Assembly (NCBI GenBank): GCA_013396755.1
Contig: VWZF01001835.1
Span: forward strand, 310,001-374,000
Direction: 5' to 3'
Origin: Sclerurus mexicanus
Taxonomy: Eukaryota; Chordata; Aves; Passeriformes; Furnariidae
DNA length: 64,000 bases
Part shown: piece after piece, positions 35,610 through 46,313 of the stretch
How positions within the stretch are numbered: the stretch's first letter is position 1
Layout of the letters: every line of letters starts with the position of its first letter
The notes under the pieces: generated by a model
Seen by the model: only the letters and a program-made list of their open reading frames with translations
Databases searched by the model: none
Told to the model about the DNA's origin: nothing
Program-made: the position numbers and the translations under genes

Positions 35610-36203
35610 GTGGGTTCTCACCAGAGCAGAGTAGAGGGGCAGAATCACCTCCCTTGACCTGCTGGACATGCTGCTTTTCTTGCAGCTCAGGACACAGTTG
35701 GCTTTCTGGGCTGCAAGTGCATGTTACTGGGTCATGTCCAGCCTCTCATCCACCAGCCTCAAGTCTTACCCAGCAGGGCTGCTCTCAATCGCTTCATCCC
35801 CCAGCCTGGATTGATACCAGGGTCTGCCCCGACTCAGGTGTAGCACCTTGCACTTCCCCATGTTAAGCTTCATGAGATTCCCACGCCCACTTCTCAAGCT
35901 TATCCAGGTCTCTCTGGATGGCATCCTGTCCTTCAAGTGTGTCAACAGCACCACTCAGCTTGGTGTCATCTACAAATCTACCGAGTATGCACTTGATTCC
36001 TTCGTCTATATTATTGATGAAGATATTAAATAACACTGGTCCCAGTACAAGCTCTCAGGGACCACCACTTGTTACTTGTGTCCACTGGAACTTTGAACCA
36101 TTGATCACTATCCTTGGGATGTGACCATCCAACCAATTCCTAATCCATCTAACAGTCAAATCCATCACTCTCCAATGTGAAGAGAAGGGTGTTGTGGGGT
36201 ATC
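35610..36203 (-). mobile_element. CR1 LINE, RT-side piece split by an LTR
   Basis: This continues the CR1 copy interrupted at 34853. On the minus strand it encodes decayed RT sequence with the recognisable MKLNMGKCKVLHLSRGRP (within 35766-35954). The nucleotide phrases CTTGGTGTCATCTACAAAT and CCAACCAATTCCTAATCCA are typical of bird CR1. The homology fades near 36203, the 5' truncation point. Stops and frameshifts show it is inactive. Confidence 0.92.
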
Positions 36204-39200
36204 CTGGAGGTACTTGCTTTCAGGTTCTTTAGTTGTTGTTCATTTATTTCTCTTGTGACTTTTCTAATGCTTTCTTCTTGAGTTTGTTTTTGCCCATAGT
36301 CCACATAAGTGTTTTAGTACCCTACAAACTGAGAGCAGAACAACAGAAAGAATGCAAGGAGTAGAACCCCTTCTCTTGATCAGGTCTTTCATATTAAACT
36401 TCTGCGGCACTTAAAGACAGTATTTTAAGAGGCAGTGTTTCTAAAGAAAATGTAATTCTGGAGGATCAGTCTCTCACACAGGCTGATCCTTACCTAGTGA
36501 TGCTTGGAAAATTTTCCATAGAAAACTCCTTATTGGAAAGCAGGGCTGCATCAAAATATGCTGTATGCTGATTTTACTAAACTTTGTTTTTAGAAGAAGA
36601 TTTTGAAAACACACCACAGACTTGTCTCAACAGTTTTTGTGTTAAACATTTCACAATTTAGAATGTCATTTCAATTCAATATTTTGGAATTTTTTTTATA
36701 CTGACTGTGTCATATAATGGAGGGTACTGAAAAGCTAAAATCAAAACAACATTTCGTACTGCCAAAACTGAGGCAATAAAACCAGACTGGCCACCCAAAA
36801 TAAATGGATTTGTGATTAACCTCTTAAGAGGATAACCACACTCTCCTACCCTAGTCCTCCATCACAGTCAAAAAAGTGTCAAGTTAAGTGCTACTATACT
36901 CCAGCTCCTATTTGCCCTTGTGCTACGAGCTACAGAAAAAAATACAAAAAGTTTTCACAGTGTTCTTTATCTTATGTCATTATCCTTATGCTGCCTTAGG
37001 TCATTAAAATAAATGTTTGGTGCATGGGTCCATTTATTCTATTGTCAGTGATGAATGTACCTGCTTGATTTAATTTTGTATGCATTTTATATCGCCCATT
37101 GTATGTTTTCAGGTTTATTAAGTAAGTAGTCCATCTTATTTTGAAAAGCTCTGAGCATGACATGTTTTTTATTTTTTTATTTTTAATGATCTGATTTTAA
37201 AAGTCATGCTTTTTGCTTAGCACATGGTAAATCTTAAGTTAAACCTGACTGTGTTGTTTTGTTAGTACTTGTGCATAGTTTCATATGCTCTCCATGCAGA
37301 CAGGGAAGTCAAATTGTCCTACATGTCAAGAAATGAGGTCTTGGACTTATTCTTCTTCATTTTCGTGTCTCTTTTCTGTCCTTACCACAACATAGATTTG
37401 AGAAGATTTCTACTTCCCTTCCTCATTTCTCTTCATGTTGCTTCAGTCTACTTTTTCCTCAAAACAACTTATTTTTTTCACCAAAAATAATATTTTAAGC
37501 CCCTTGTCAAATGCACATGGAAGCAAGTCACTGATAAAGGAGAGTTATGTTGATCCATAAAGCTCTGCTGAGAAAGACAAGAACACTCCTCTGCCAAAAC
37601 CCCATGAAGCTGTCTCTTTGGTCTTTGTGCCTAATAACAGAAGTGAACCATGCAGGTCTCTCTTCTTCAGGCAGCTCCAATTGGCACCTGAGCTAGGAGA
37701 CAGATGCACACATTTGGCTCTATTTAGCCCCTTCCCTCACATCCCCCTCCCTATGTGTCCTCCTATATATAGCATCTCTTTTCTCTGGTGTATGTAAGAA
37801 AGATCTCATTTCCATTCCTGACTTGGCAAGCAACCCTTGGATCAAACAGCAACATTGCCAGTATTTAACCTCAACTCCAGGTTGCTAACATTTCACCAGT
37901 CTGAAAATCTAGTCAATATCCCAGGACTGCCTATGGAATTGTAGGAAGTCTTCCCTCTATAATGAAAAGTAAAACCAGAGAGAGAGGTTGAAAATCATGT
38001 GCTACAGCAGACCTATACACCAAGATAATTCACAGTTTAGGGATGCTAAGTAGATGTATAGCTGGATGTACCTACCATGTAGATTGTACAGAAAATCAAA
38101 TAAAGATTCTGTAGACCACAGTAATAATTCAGTGCCCAGGAAATTCTGCCTGGTGTTCACCTCAGGTGTCTTTTTTCTCAAAAGTATGCTCTTATATGGA
38201 GGCTGCACAGAGTGACACCTTTACAAAACCCATCTTTAATGACAACAGATTCTAGTCAGAATTTATATTAGTAGGAAAGAAATATTTTTGCAATTCCATT
38301 CCAAAAGGCTGTTCCCTCTCTTGCTTTGATATTTTTGAGCTTTTTTTTTCTTAATTCCTCCAACTTTTTAGTGAGGATGTGAAGAGTTTAGAAGTAGGTT
38401 ACAACCTAATTCAAAAAATGTGTAAGAGAATTCCTGTAGGAAAAATATTCTGCATCAGAAATGCTAAATTATAAGAAAGATCATTGAAAGCTGTGCTAAT
38501 CCGATAGACCTGACATTAAACAACAGCTTGCATTTGTCCTGGCAGTACATTGTGGTGAAGACAAGATCAAATTGTATAAGCACAACTATTGCAATGGCCA
38601 GCTGGTAAATGATGTTATTTCTAGGTGATCCTTCTGAAGGACACACAAGGAGTACACTGGATGCAGTTCCCATTAATAGAGACAGGAGCTCACCAACCAG
38701 ATAAAGAAAGGGATGATTCTATTAAAACTTCACTCCAAACTTGAACAGACTCCAAACCTTAGTACAGTTCAAAAGTGTTTTGATCGCTCTTACTTCCCAC
38801 TTACTTTCAACTTTACATATTCCCATACTTCCTGGTCCTCTTTCTGATAGTATGAAAAGTGACGAAGTATTTTGGGAGAAGCTCTCATTTTAAAAGAAAC
38901 AGAAAGGCCCTGAAATCTCAAGAGAAAACTTTAACTTATAGGTTTTCCAAACTGTTTTTTCAGGCTTATTTTTAAAAATATTTGTCTGAAGTTCGGTGCA
39001 TACATCCCAAGTCTTGTGTGCATGCACAAACTGAATTGAAATTCTGACCTCTGTGGTTCACCCATCTGCTAGTGGGTCACCCACTAGTTTTATCAGAGAA
39101 TTATTCTAATAAGCTAAGAAAACAGCAAAATCATCTTTATATCTTTGTTCTCTACTCATCTCAGTTGAAAAGTTCTTACAAGGCTATAATTCTTAAAAAT

Positions 39201-42196
39201 TATTGATTAAGATAGCATTTAGTTATTTAATAATATTTTGAAAACCTTTAATTCCTGTTGGTTCCACTTTAGGTTTTTCTGTTATGCAGAGAAATACCTT
39301 AAAGTCATTTACCAGCTCTCCTACATGGTGCTGAGTTCCATAGGATAGCTATAGAACAGCCTTAAAAATACATTTCTTATTATCCTGAATTTGTCTTGGA
39401 AAGTGTCAACATTGCTGATATTTCTGATTGCTGAGAGCATTAAATTTTGACACATGCTTGTACTTTGACTAAAGTTTCAAATATTTTGAGACAACTGTAA
39501 ATCTGATCTCAGTTATTATAAAAAAAAATCATGATCAGCAAACAGTATCCTGATATTTGCTGTTAATGAGGTATCACTTGAATAACCCTCATCTCCCTAA
39601 TAGTGATATAATATGCAATTGAAAAGGTGTTGGAAGTACTAAAATATGTTTCAGTAAACCAAAAAACTGAAAGTTTTTATAGGAAAAAAGTAAGTAAACT
39701 TAAAAGTGAAGTAAAGAGTGTTTTTGCAAAGCACAGGAGTGCTGACTTTGAAAAATAAGTTAACGTTAGAAAGGCTTTAAGTTGTTTGGAGAGATCTGCA
39801 GGCTTACTGAGGAATACCTAGTAAATATCTGAAAGCTAGCCTAAGCTATTTTTAAGAAGTACACAATTGCAGAGGGTTGTAAGCATTTTATTGCAACTTC
39901 AGTCAGCAACTTGGATTAGACATCCAGCCCATATAGTGTTGTTTGTGTCTGGATTACTCTCCAGATGAGGTGTTCAGACAGACTTGTACATTTATCAGCT
40001 CTGCAGGGACAGCTCAAGAAGAAGGAAAAAATAAAAAGTACTAGTTATATGGTCAGAGTCCAATTCTGCAAAAACTGTGTTTTGCTGGACTTTTCTGTCA
40101 GTGTGTCATAACATGTCAGTTCTCCTGAGGGGATATAACTCCTGTAAGCCCTCCTAAGGTGTCAATGTCCAAACAATAGTTTATTTTTTCTTTATCAGAA
40201 GAAAGACCAGGTTATAACAAGTACCTGTGTTGTAGGCCAAAGGACAGATCTCTTTTCCAGCAAGGCAAGAGTTTCTCATTTCTACACATCAGCACTCTGA
40301 CCTAACACAAAGTATTTCTACGATCAATACCATTCAGAGCTCACCAAAACTGTTTTTTACAGATGCCCCTTTCTGAAGATACTGTCCAAAAGGAAGGAGC
40401 AGGAGCCAGAGGTCTCTATCCCTTCCCAGTGGTCTTCTGCAGCCAATGGAGCTGGTGTAGTCAGACTACTCTCCATCATTCGGGTGACTACTTTACATCA
40501 TCGTTCTCAAAATTTTCCCTGAGAGCCCTTCTAAAAGTCTGACTCAATGCTGTCCCACAGACACATGTAGACTTCACACGTGGACTAACAGCAGGCTTCT
40601 GAATTCCCTTTGGGAGTCAGAAGGTTCATACAAAAGACTGGAGTTCTTTAAGAAGTAGCACTGCAACCAGCATAGCCTGAGTACTAATGTGTGATTGTCT
40701 ATAATAATGCATGCACATTCAGGTGTAAGTAGATGCATATGCCTGTTCCAAAATTTGAGTATTCATATCAGATAACCGAAATGAAACCAAAACACAACAA
40801 AACAAGACAACATGCAGGAAAATAGAAAGAAATTCTATGTCCATGGAACTTCCCTTGTATAATCCACCCTACTAATCTCAACACAGCATATATAGTGCTA
40901 ATCAGTCATTCATTCTTCTGAGAGTTGGCGAATAAGTAGTAATATTAGGTAAGAAAAGGTCTGTGCTCATGTCTTTATTGCTTCACTTCTTGGGTTTTTT
41001 CCAACGTTTAAGTCAATCACCTAAATATTATTTTAGTACAGCCCCTTGTATTTAATTATTAAAAGGCTTAACAGCAGACTGCATCCAGTCACACCAAAAG
41101 GAGAGCCTTCTTCATGTTCATACTTAGATTTGAACCTTTCTCAATAAGATAACTCGTTTCATAGAAAGTGAACGACAACAATAACTTAGGGGAGAAAAAT
41201 ACTACAAAAGTCTTTTCTTCCAGTAATTCAAAATATAATGTCTGGAGGTAAAATTATCCTGTCACAAACAACTGATATTTCTGTCTCTTATCAGTGACAG
41301 GAAGTAGCTATAAGTAAAGGGTGCCAAGCAAATAACTTCAGATTCCATTCTGTAACTCATATTATATAAAGGAATGAGTGTGAGTGTGAAATGTTTTCAT
41401 AACCTGTTCATCATCTGGCCTTTGGGGTTTGTTCTGCTGACAAGGATTGATTGATACTTTTTTATTAGTATTTTGCGCTGTGGATTTTCAACTGTTATTA
41501 TTGTCAGACAAAATCATTGTTTTTAATGGAACATTAGAAAAAGAAATATTTCAAAAACATTGCATTATTGAATGCAAAATAGAATAAAACATTAATATCA
41601 CAAATTCTTAAATTTTGGTCACTTTCTTTTCTTTTTTCCCCTCTCAGTTCTGCTTCATATACAGATGCCATAGAGTAGGAAAAGCTAAAATAACATGCAG
41701 AAAAAAATTTTGATGCAATTATTTATTTATTGTCTTTCAGTGGCACAGAGCACAGTGAATTTTTACTTTTATACTGTATTTATTGATGTCCTGGAAGACA
41801 CAAGTCCCACCTAATGAGCATATAGCTAGTGGCTTGCATGAGGCTGTTTATCTCATTGTGACACTCAACAGATTTCTCTAGGACAGGTCCCTATGCCTCT
41901 AAATAGTTATTACAGTGTTTCAGCTCTTTTGTATAGATATGTATGAAACAAGCAGCGTGCTGTAAAACACCTCTGCATGCAGACTGGCAGAGACTTTGCA
42001 AGTGTCCTTTGTTGGCTTCTGCTTTGTTTCTGGGGTATTTTTTCAGGGTCTCAGATGGGAAAGAGAGGAAAATCCCACCATCTCTGTTTTCCGTAGTCTG
42101 TAATGTATGATATTTATTCATATTGTATATAGGATATGTCTACAGAGAGAAGCATAAGGAGAAGTGTGTTCCTCCTCACAGTCTGGAAGGGAAGCT
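36204..42196. other. unique AT-rich DNA
   Basis: Six kilobases without a recognised gene or repeat. Features noticed are a TATA-like CTATATATAG near 37763 downstream of a C/T-rich stretch, and a 19-bp palindrome at 39069-39087. ORFs are few and short (at most 76 codons). Confidence 0.6.
39069..39087. repeat. 19-bp perfect inverted repeat
   Basis: CTAGTGGGT and ACCCACTAG are exact reverse complements separated by a single C. The centre contains GGGTCA, a nuclear-receptor half-site-like hexamer. Whether it is a protein-binding site is inference. Confidence 0.9.
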
Positions 42197-42271
42197 GTAT
42201 GAGGAATGGCTGAGATAACTTAGTCTGTTCAGCCTGGAGAAGAGGAGACTGAGGGGAGACCTCATTGTCAT
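42197..42271 (+). mobile_element. short CR1 fragment
   Basis: About 75 bp match the CR1 RT C-terminal region: GAGGAATGGCTGAGATAACT, then TTCAGCCTGGAGAAGAGGAG and GGGGAGACCTCATTG. Both flanks lose homology abruptly, so it is an internal scrap of an element. Confidence 0.8.
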
Positions 42272-43097
42272 GCCTCCTGGGTCAAACATGGCACATCTGA
42301 TCAGTTTAAGTACTGACAAAATGAGATAGCATCTGACTGTACTCATTCATGCACATATATATCCCCAAGCCTGCACAGGCTGCTAATTATTTCATTAAAA
42401 ACCACTAATCAAATTAATCTCAAGTAGAAAAAAAAATAAATTTCTTTCTGATAAAGATGCCTGACCCCGATTAAAGATTTTGAGAGGCACCTCATACTGA
42501 TTCATGCCCAAAGCTTTGTTTTATTTTATATCCACAGTGTCACAAAATACTATTAACCTCTGTGGTTACAACAGAAGTTCATGTCTTAATTTAGTTTCCT
42601 CTTCATGGGTACCTCATGTTTTTTTAGACTTCCCATTAATTTAAAACATTCACATGGCAGTAACAAGAAATGGAAGTAACAGCCCAACAAGACTTTTCTG
42701 GATCTAGTGGACATTTTACAATGTGTAGATATTTGCAAAGAGGTTAATACACAATTCATGAGTACATAAAATGATCTTATTTATTGGCTAACATACACAG
42801 CAAACAGCTGGACTGTATTCATAGGTTTCTCACTGATATTCTTAGCACTTACAAGACAGACTCCTGATGAATCTTTGCTGGCCAGGCATCAGGCACTCAT
42901 CAGTCAACGGGGAAAGTGTCAGTTGCCACAACACTTGGACAGATCTCTTACCTTACTGTATTGGCATTTCCCAGCTCTCTCTTGATTTTTATTCTCAGGT
43001 TTTCATAACCATTTCTGTATGTTTCTCTCTGGAGACCTTCAGCCAGTGACTATTTCTTAAGCCAACACTTTTATCTCTGTGGTTTTATTTTACTTAC
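42272..43097. other. unique AT-rich DNA
   Basis: No recognisable feature was found between the two CR1 pieces. Confidence 0.6.
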
Positions 43098-43318
43098 CAT
43101 AGAATCATAGAAGAATATGAGTGCTTAAAAGGTGACCTAGTTCTACTCCCCTACAATAAGCAGGGACATCTTCAACTAGATCAGGTTGCTGCCCATTCAG
43201 CCTCATTATGACTGTTTCCAGGAATGGAACATTTTCCTTTTCCTCGAGCTGCATGTTCCAGTGCCTCATCACCCACACTGTAAAAAAAANCAAAAAACCA
43301 AATAACAACACCCCCCCC

Positions 43319-43349
<31 letters not shown>

Positions 43350-43826
43350 CTTCCTTATATCTAATCTAAATCAACTCTCTTTTCTGTTAAAACCATTACC
43401 CCCTTGTCCTATCTCTGGGGTGTACAGTCCCAGTTCTCAGCCTGTCTTCATAGGAAAGGTGCTCCAGCCTCTGATTATTGTGTCCCTTTGCTGGACTTGC
43501 TCCAGCACATACTTGTCTTTCCTGTGTTGAGGGTCTCACAAGAGTGGAGTAGAGGGGCAGAATCACCTCCCTCAATCCGCTGGCCATGCTGCTTTTGATG
43601 CAGTCCAGAATACAGTTGGCTTTCTGGGCTGCAAGTGCACATTGCTAAGTCATGGTCATTTTTTCATCGACCAGGACCCTTAAATCTTCTCGTCAGGGCT
43701 GCTGCTCTCAACTCATCCCCCAGTCTGTGCTGATACTGAGGATTGCCCTGACCCCATTACAGGACCTTGTACTTGGCCCTGTTGAACTTCATGAAGTTCA
43801 CATGGGCCCACTGCTCAAACCTGTAC
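43098..43826 (-). mobile_element. CR1 LINE, 3' part with octamer tail and internal A/C expansion
   Basis: The tail at 43098-43113 is CATAGAATCATAGAA, the reverse-complemented octamer. Homology then runs through the 3' region and RT C-terminus (minus-strand MASGLREVILPLYSTLVRP, around 43531-43587) to the segment GAACTTCATGAAGTTCACAT near 43790. The copy is broken by frameshifts. Inside it, the short CR1 stretch normally reading CTGTAAAGAATTTCTTCC has been replaced by about 60 bp of A-rich and C-rich simple sequence (43282-43347). Confidence 0.92.
43282..43347 (+). repeat. A/C-rich low-complexity tract inside CR1
   Basis: A run of eight A, an unresolved N at 43290, AC-rich sequence, eight C (43311-43318) and then 29 A (43319-43347). 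It lies within the CR1 copy and probably grew from that element's own A-rich spot. Length here is unreliable because of the homopolymers and the N. Confidence 0.9.
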
Positions 43827-45290
43827 TCAAAACAAAAACAGCCGCTTCGGTCCTCAACAACTTCAGGAGAGCCCTTCGATAATTTCAGGGTATGATGCTT
43901 TGATTTCAGACTAGTAGGAGCAAGCTATCAAATCCATTGTTTTGTTGATAACAAATCCAGATCTGTACTTAATGCTGCATGCAAGAAATGTGCAAAGACC
44001 CTGTCACCTTGCTAAAACTGAAAGCAATATGGAGAATACTTTGCCATTTCATAAATTATGCAAGATACCCTATTTTTGAAGAATTATATATTTTTGTTAT
44101 AGCCTGATATTATATAATATAGTGCCTTTTATTTTACGGGCCCTGTGGGTAGGGACTCAGATAAACACCTGTGTCAATCATGACTAAAGCAGATTTCTGG
44201 CTTTTCTGTTTTTCTAGTTGGAGTTTTTCAGGGACATGATTCTGTAACACTGAGCTAACTGGGAGCCTTACCTTCCTTTTCAACAGGGATGTGATCAAGC
44301 TGCATTATGCTGCTGGAAAGATAGACACAGCCAGGAAGACAGACATTAACTTACAAAAGATGTTTCAATATCAATCAGATTTCTCTCAAAATATCACCTC
44401 TACTTAGGACTATTCAGGATGTTTGCAACTCAGCATTTTAATTCAGTCCTTGTCCAGGACTTAACAGGGAAAAAAATCTCAAACACTTATAACCCATGGG
44501 ATTTGAGGAATATTGCAAGTCAGTAAATGTTTTGTGAAGGAATGTATGTGGCTTTTGGAAATGTCAATGATTTTCCCAGTGCAGAAGCTATAAGGTGGAT
44601 GTTGCAACCAGAATGAATTTTTACTATGACCCTAAATTATAATCAATTTTCTAGGTTTCTCCTTTAATTTGACTCCAGGCACTAAGTACTTTAAATAAAT
44701 CCAATCTTAATAGGTTTTGACATATTTGTTTGACTGCATATTATGGCCCGTTTTCCAGAGAAGATTAGGGATATATTATTTTTTAATATTATGCTTTCAG
44801 ATTGCCAACTGCTCACTCTAATAGAACCATATAATTGACATTCTCGAGGATCACTTCCTTTAATCATGGAGCGCGTCTGATTTTTATATTGGCTAAGTGT
44901 GTAGGCAGCTGGCATACCAGCATCCAAACAACAGGCTCCTTTGAAATGACAGAAAGTTGCCTCCTTTTGGCACAATAATGCACTCAGTGATTCAACATAA
45001 ACGATGCAGCATAACTGGCAGCAAGAGAAGACAGTTCCTTAGAAGTGTTTGAAAAGTTTTTCTCATTATTTTTACTCTGGCATTTTATAGGCATTCTTTT
45101 CAAATACATTCCTACCAAAGCCATGGCTGTCATTTTACAAAATAAAGGAGGAAAAAAATAAGAAATATCAAAGGATTAAAGTATACTGTAAGAAACACAA
45201 CAAATGTAGTCCACAATTCCTAGTATTTGCTTCTGCCTTCAGTGTAATGGAGATGTAATGTAAGATTTAGTTTCTTAGTATCTGTCAATA
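43827..45290. other. unique DNA with a higher-complexity patch
   Basis: No gene or repeat family is recognised. The part 44690-45040 is of high sequence complexity and has several CpGs, including GGAGCGCGTCTGA near 44868, unusual for its AT-rich surroundings. The overlapping 94-codon minus ORF is not recognisable. A conserved non-coding element is possible. Confidence 0.45.
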
Positions 45291-46313
45291 TATTGGGTTA
45301 GCGGGCCAAGGCTTTGGTAGTGGCGGGGGGAGAGGTGGAACTAGAGGGGTTGATTCTGTCAGAGGCTGCCAGAAGCTTCCCCCGTGTCCTACAGAGTCAA
45401 TGACAGGTGGCTCCAAGAAGGACCCACCACTGGCCAAGTCCAACCCAGTCAGTGATAGCTGGTAACACCTCTTGGGTAACGTGTTTATGAAGTGAGATAA
45501 AACCCAAAACCCAAGTTATTGCGCAGAAGTAGTTGTGACCAGAGAAGAGCAAAGCGAGAATATGTGAGAGAAACAACTCTGCAGACAGAGGAAGGAGGGG
45601 GAGGAGGTGCTCCAGGTAGTGGAGCAGAGATTACCCTGCAACCCATTGTGAAGCCTGTGGTAAGGGAGCTGTCTCCCTGCAGTCTGTGGAGGTCCATGGG
45701 GGCACAGAGATCCACCCTACAGCTCACTGAGGAGACCCACACTGGAGCAGGCAGACACCCAAAAGAAGGCTGTGATCCCATGGAAAGCCTACACTGGAGC
45801 AGGCTGCTGGCAGGGATCTGCTGACCCATGGAGAGAGGAGCATACATTAGAGCAGGCTTCCTTGTAGGACTTGTGACCCTGTATGGGACCCAAGATGGTG
45901 CAGTCTGTTTCTGAAGTACTGAACCCCATGAAAAGGGACTTGTGCTGGAGAAGCTCATGAAGAACTGCAGCCCATGGGAAGGACTCACTGGAGAATATCA
46001 TGGTTTCCTGTGGGAAAGACCCTGTTCTGGAGCAGGGGAAGAACTCCTCTCCCTAAGGAGGAAGCAGTGGCACAAATAACACTCATTTGCCATCTTGCAC
46101 CACTGGGTGAGAGGAGGTAGAACCTGGGATGGAGGGAGGAGTGGGGGAAAAGTGTTTTTAAGATTTACTTTACTTCTCACTATGGTGTTCTTATTTTGAT
46201 TGGTACTAAGTTCAACTAATTTCGCCAAGTGTTTTGCCTGTGATGGTAATCAGTGAATGATTTCTCTCTGCCCTTAACTCATGAGCCTGTTGTTACATGT
46301 TCTCTCCCCAGGC
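45291..46313 (+). mobile_element. long ERVL-like LTR, 3' end missing
   Basis: The sequence follows, from memory of bird genomes, a widespread endogenous-retrovirus LTR of the GGERVL type. Its start resembles TATTGGGTTAGC (canonical TG mutated to TA). Recognisable segments follow: AGAAGCTTCCCCCGTGTCC, GAGAATATGTGAGAGAAAC, TTTTGATTGGTACTAAGTTC (where the usual AATAAA-type signal has decayed) and GTTTTGCCTGTGATGGTAAT. Homology ends after TGTTCTCTCCCCAG, so the last bases of the LTR are lost. A repetitive internal section lies at 45741-46035. The minus-strand ORF of 167 codons across it is accidental. Confidence 0.85.
45741..46035 (+). repeat. degenerate internal repeats in the LTR
   Basis: The motif ACTGGAGCAG or close variants recurs at about 45741, 45793, 45845, 45894, 45944, 45987 and 46026, that is, every 39-52 bp, each usually preceded by CCCATGG-like sequence. 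This is a diverged minisatellite-like array inside the U3/R part of the LTR. Related bird LTRs carry the same design. Confidence 0.8.

Noticed and set aside
37755..37790. TATA-like CTATATATAGC after a C/T-rich stretch
   Set aside because: AT-rich DNA yields many such motifs. There is no initiator, CpG island or downstream ORF to support a promoter.
45485..45988. 167-codon minus-strand ORF, the longest in the window
   Set aside because: It lies wholly inside the ERVL-like LTR and reflects its repeat-rich, GC-richer sequence. No domain is visible.
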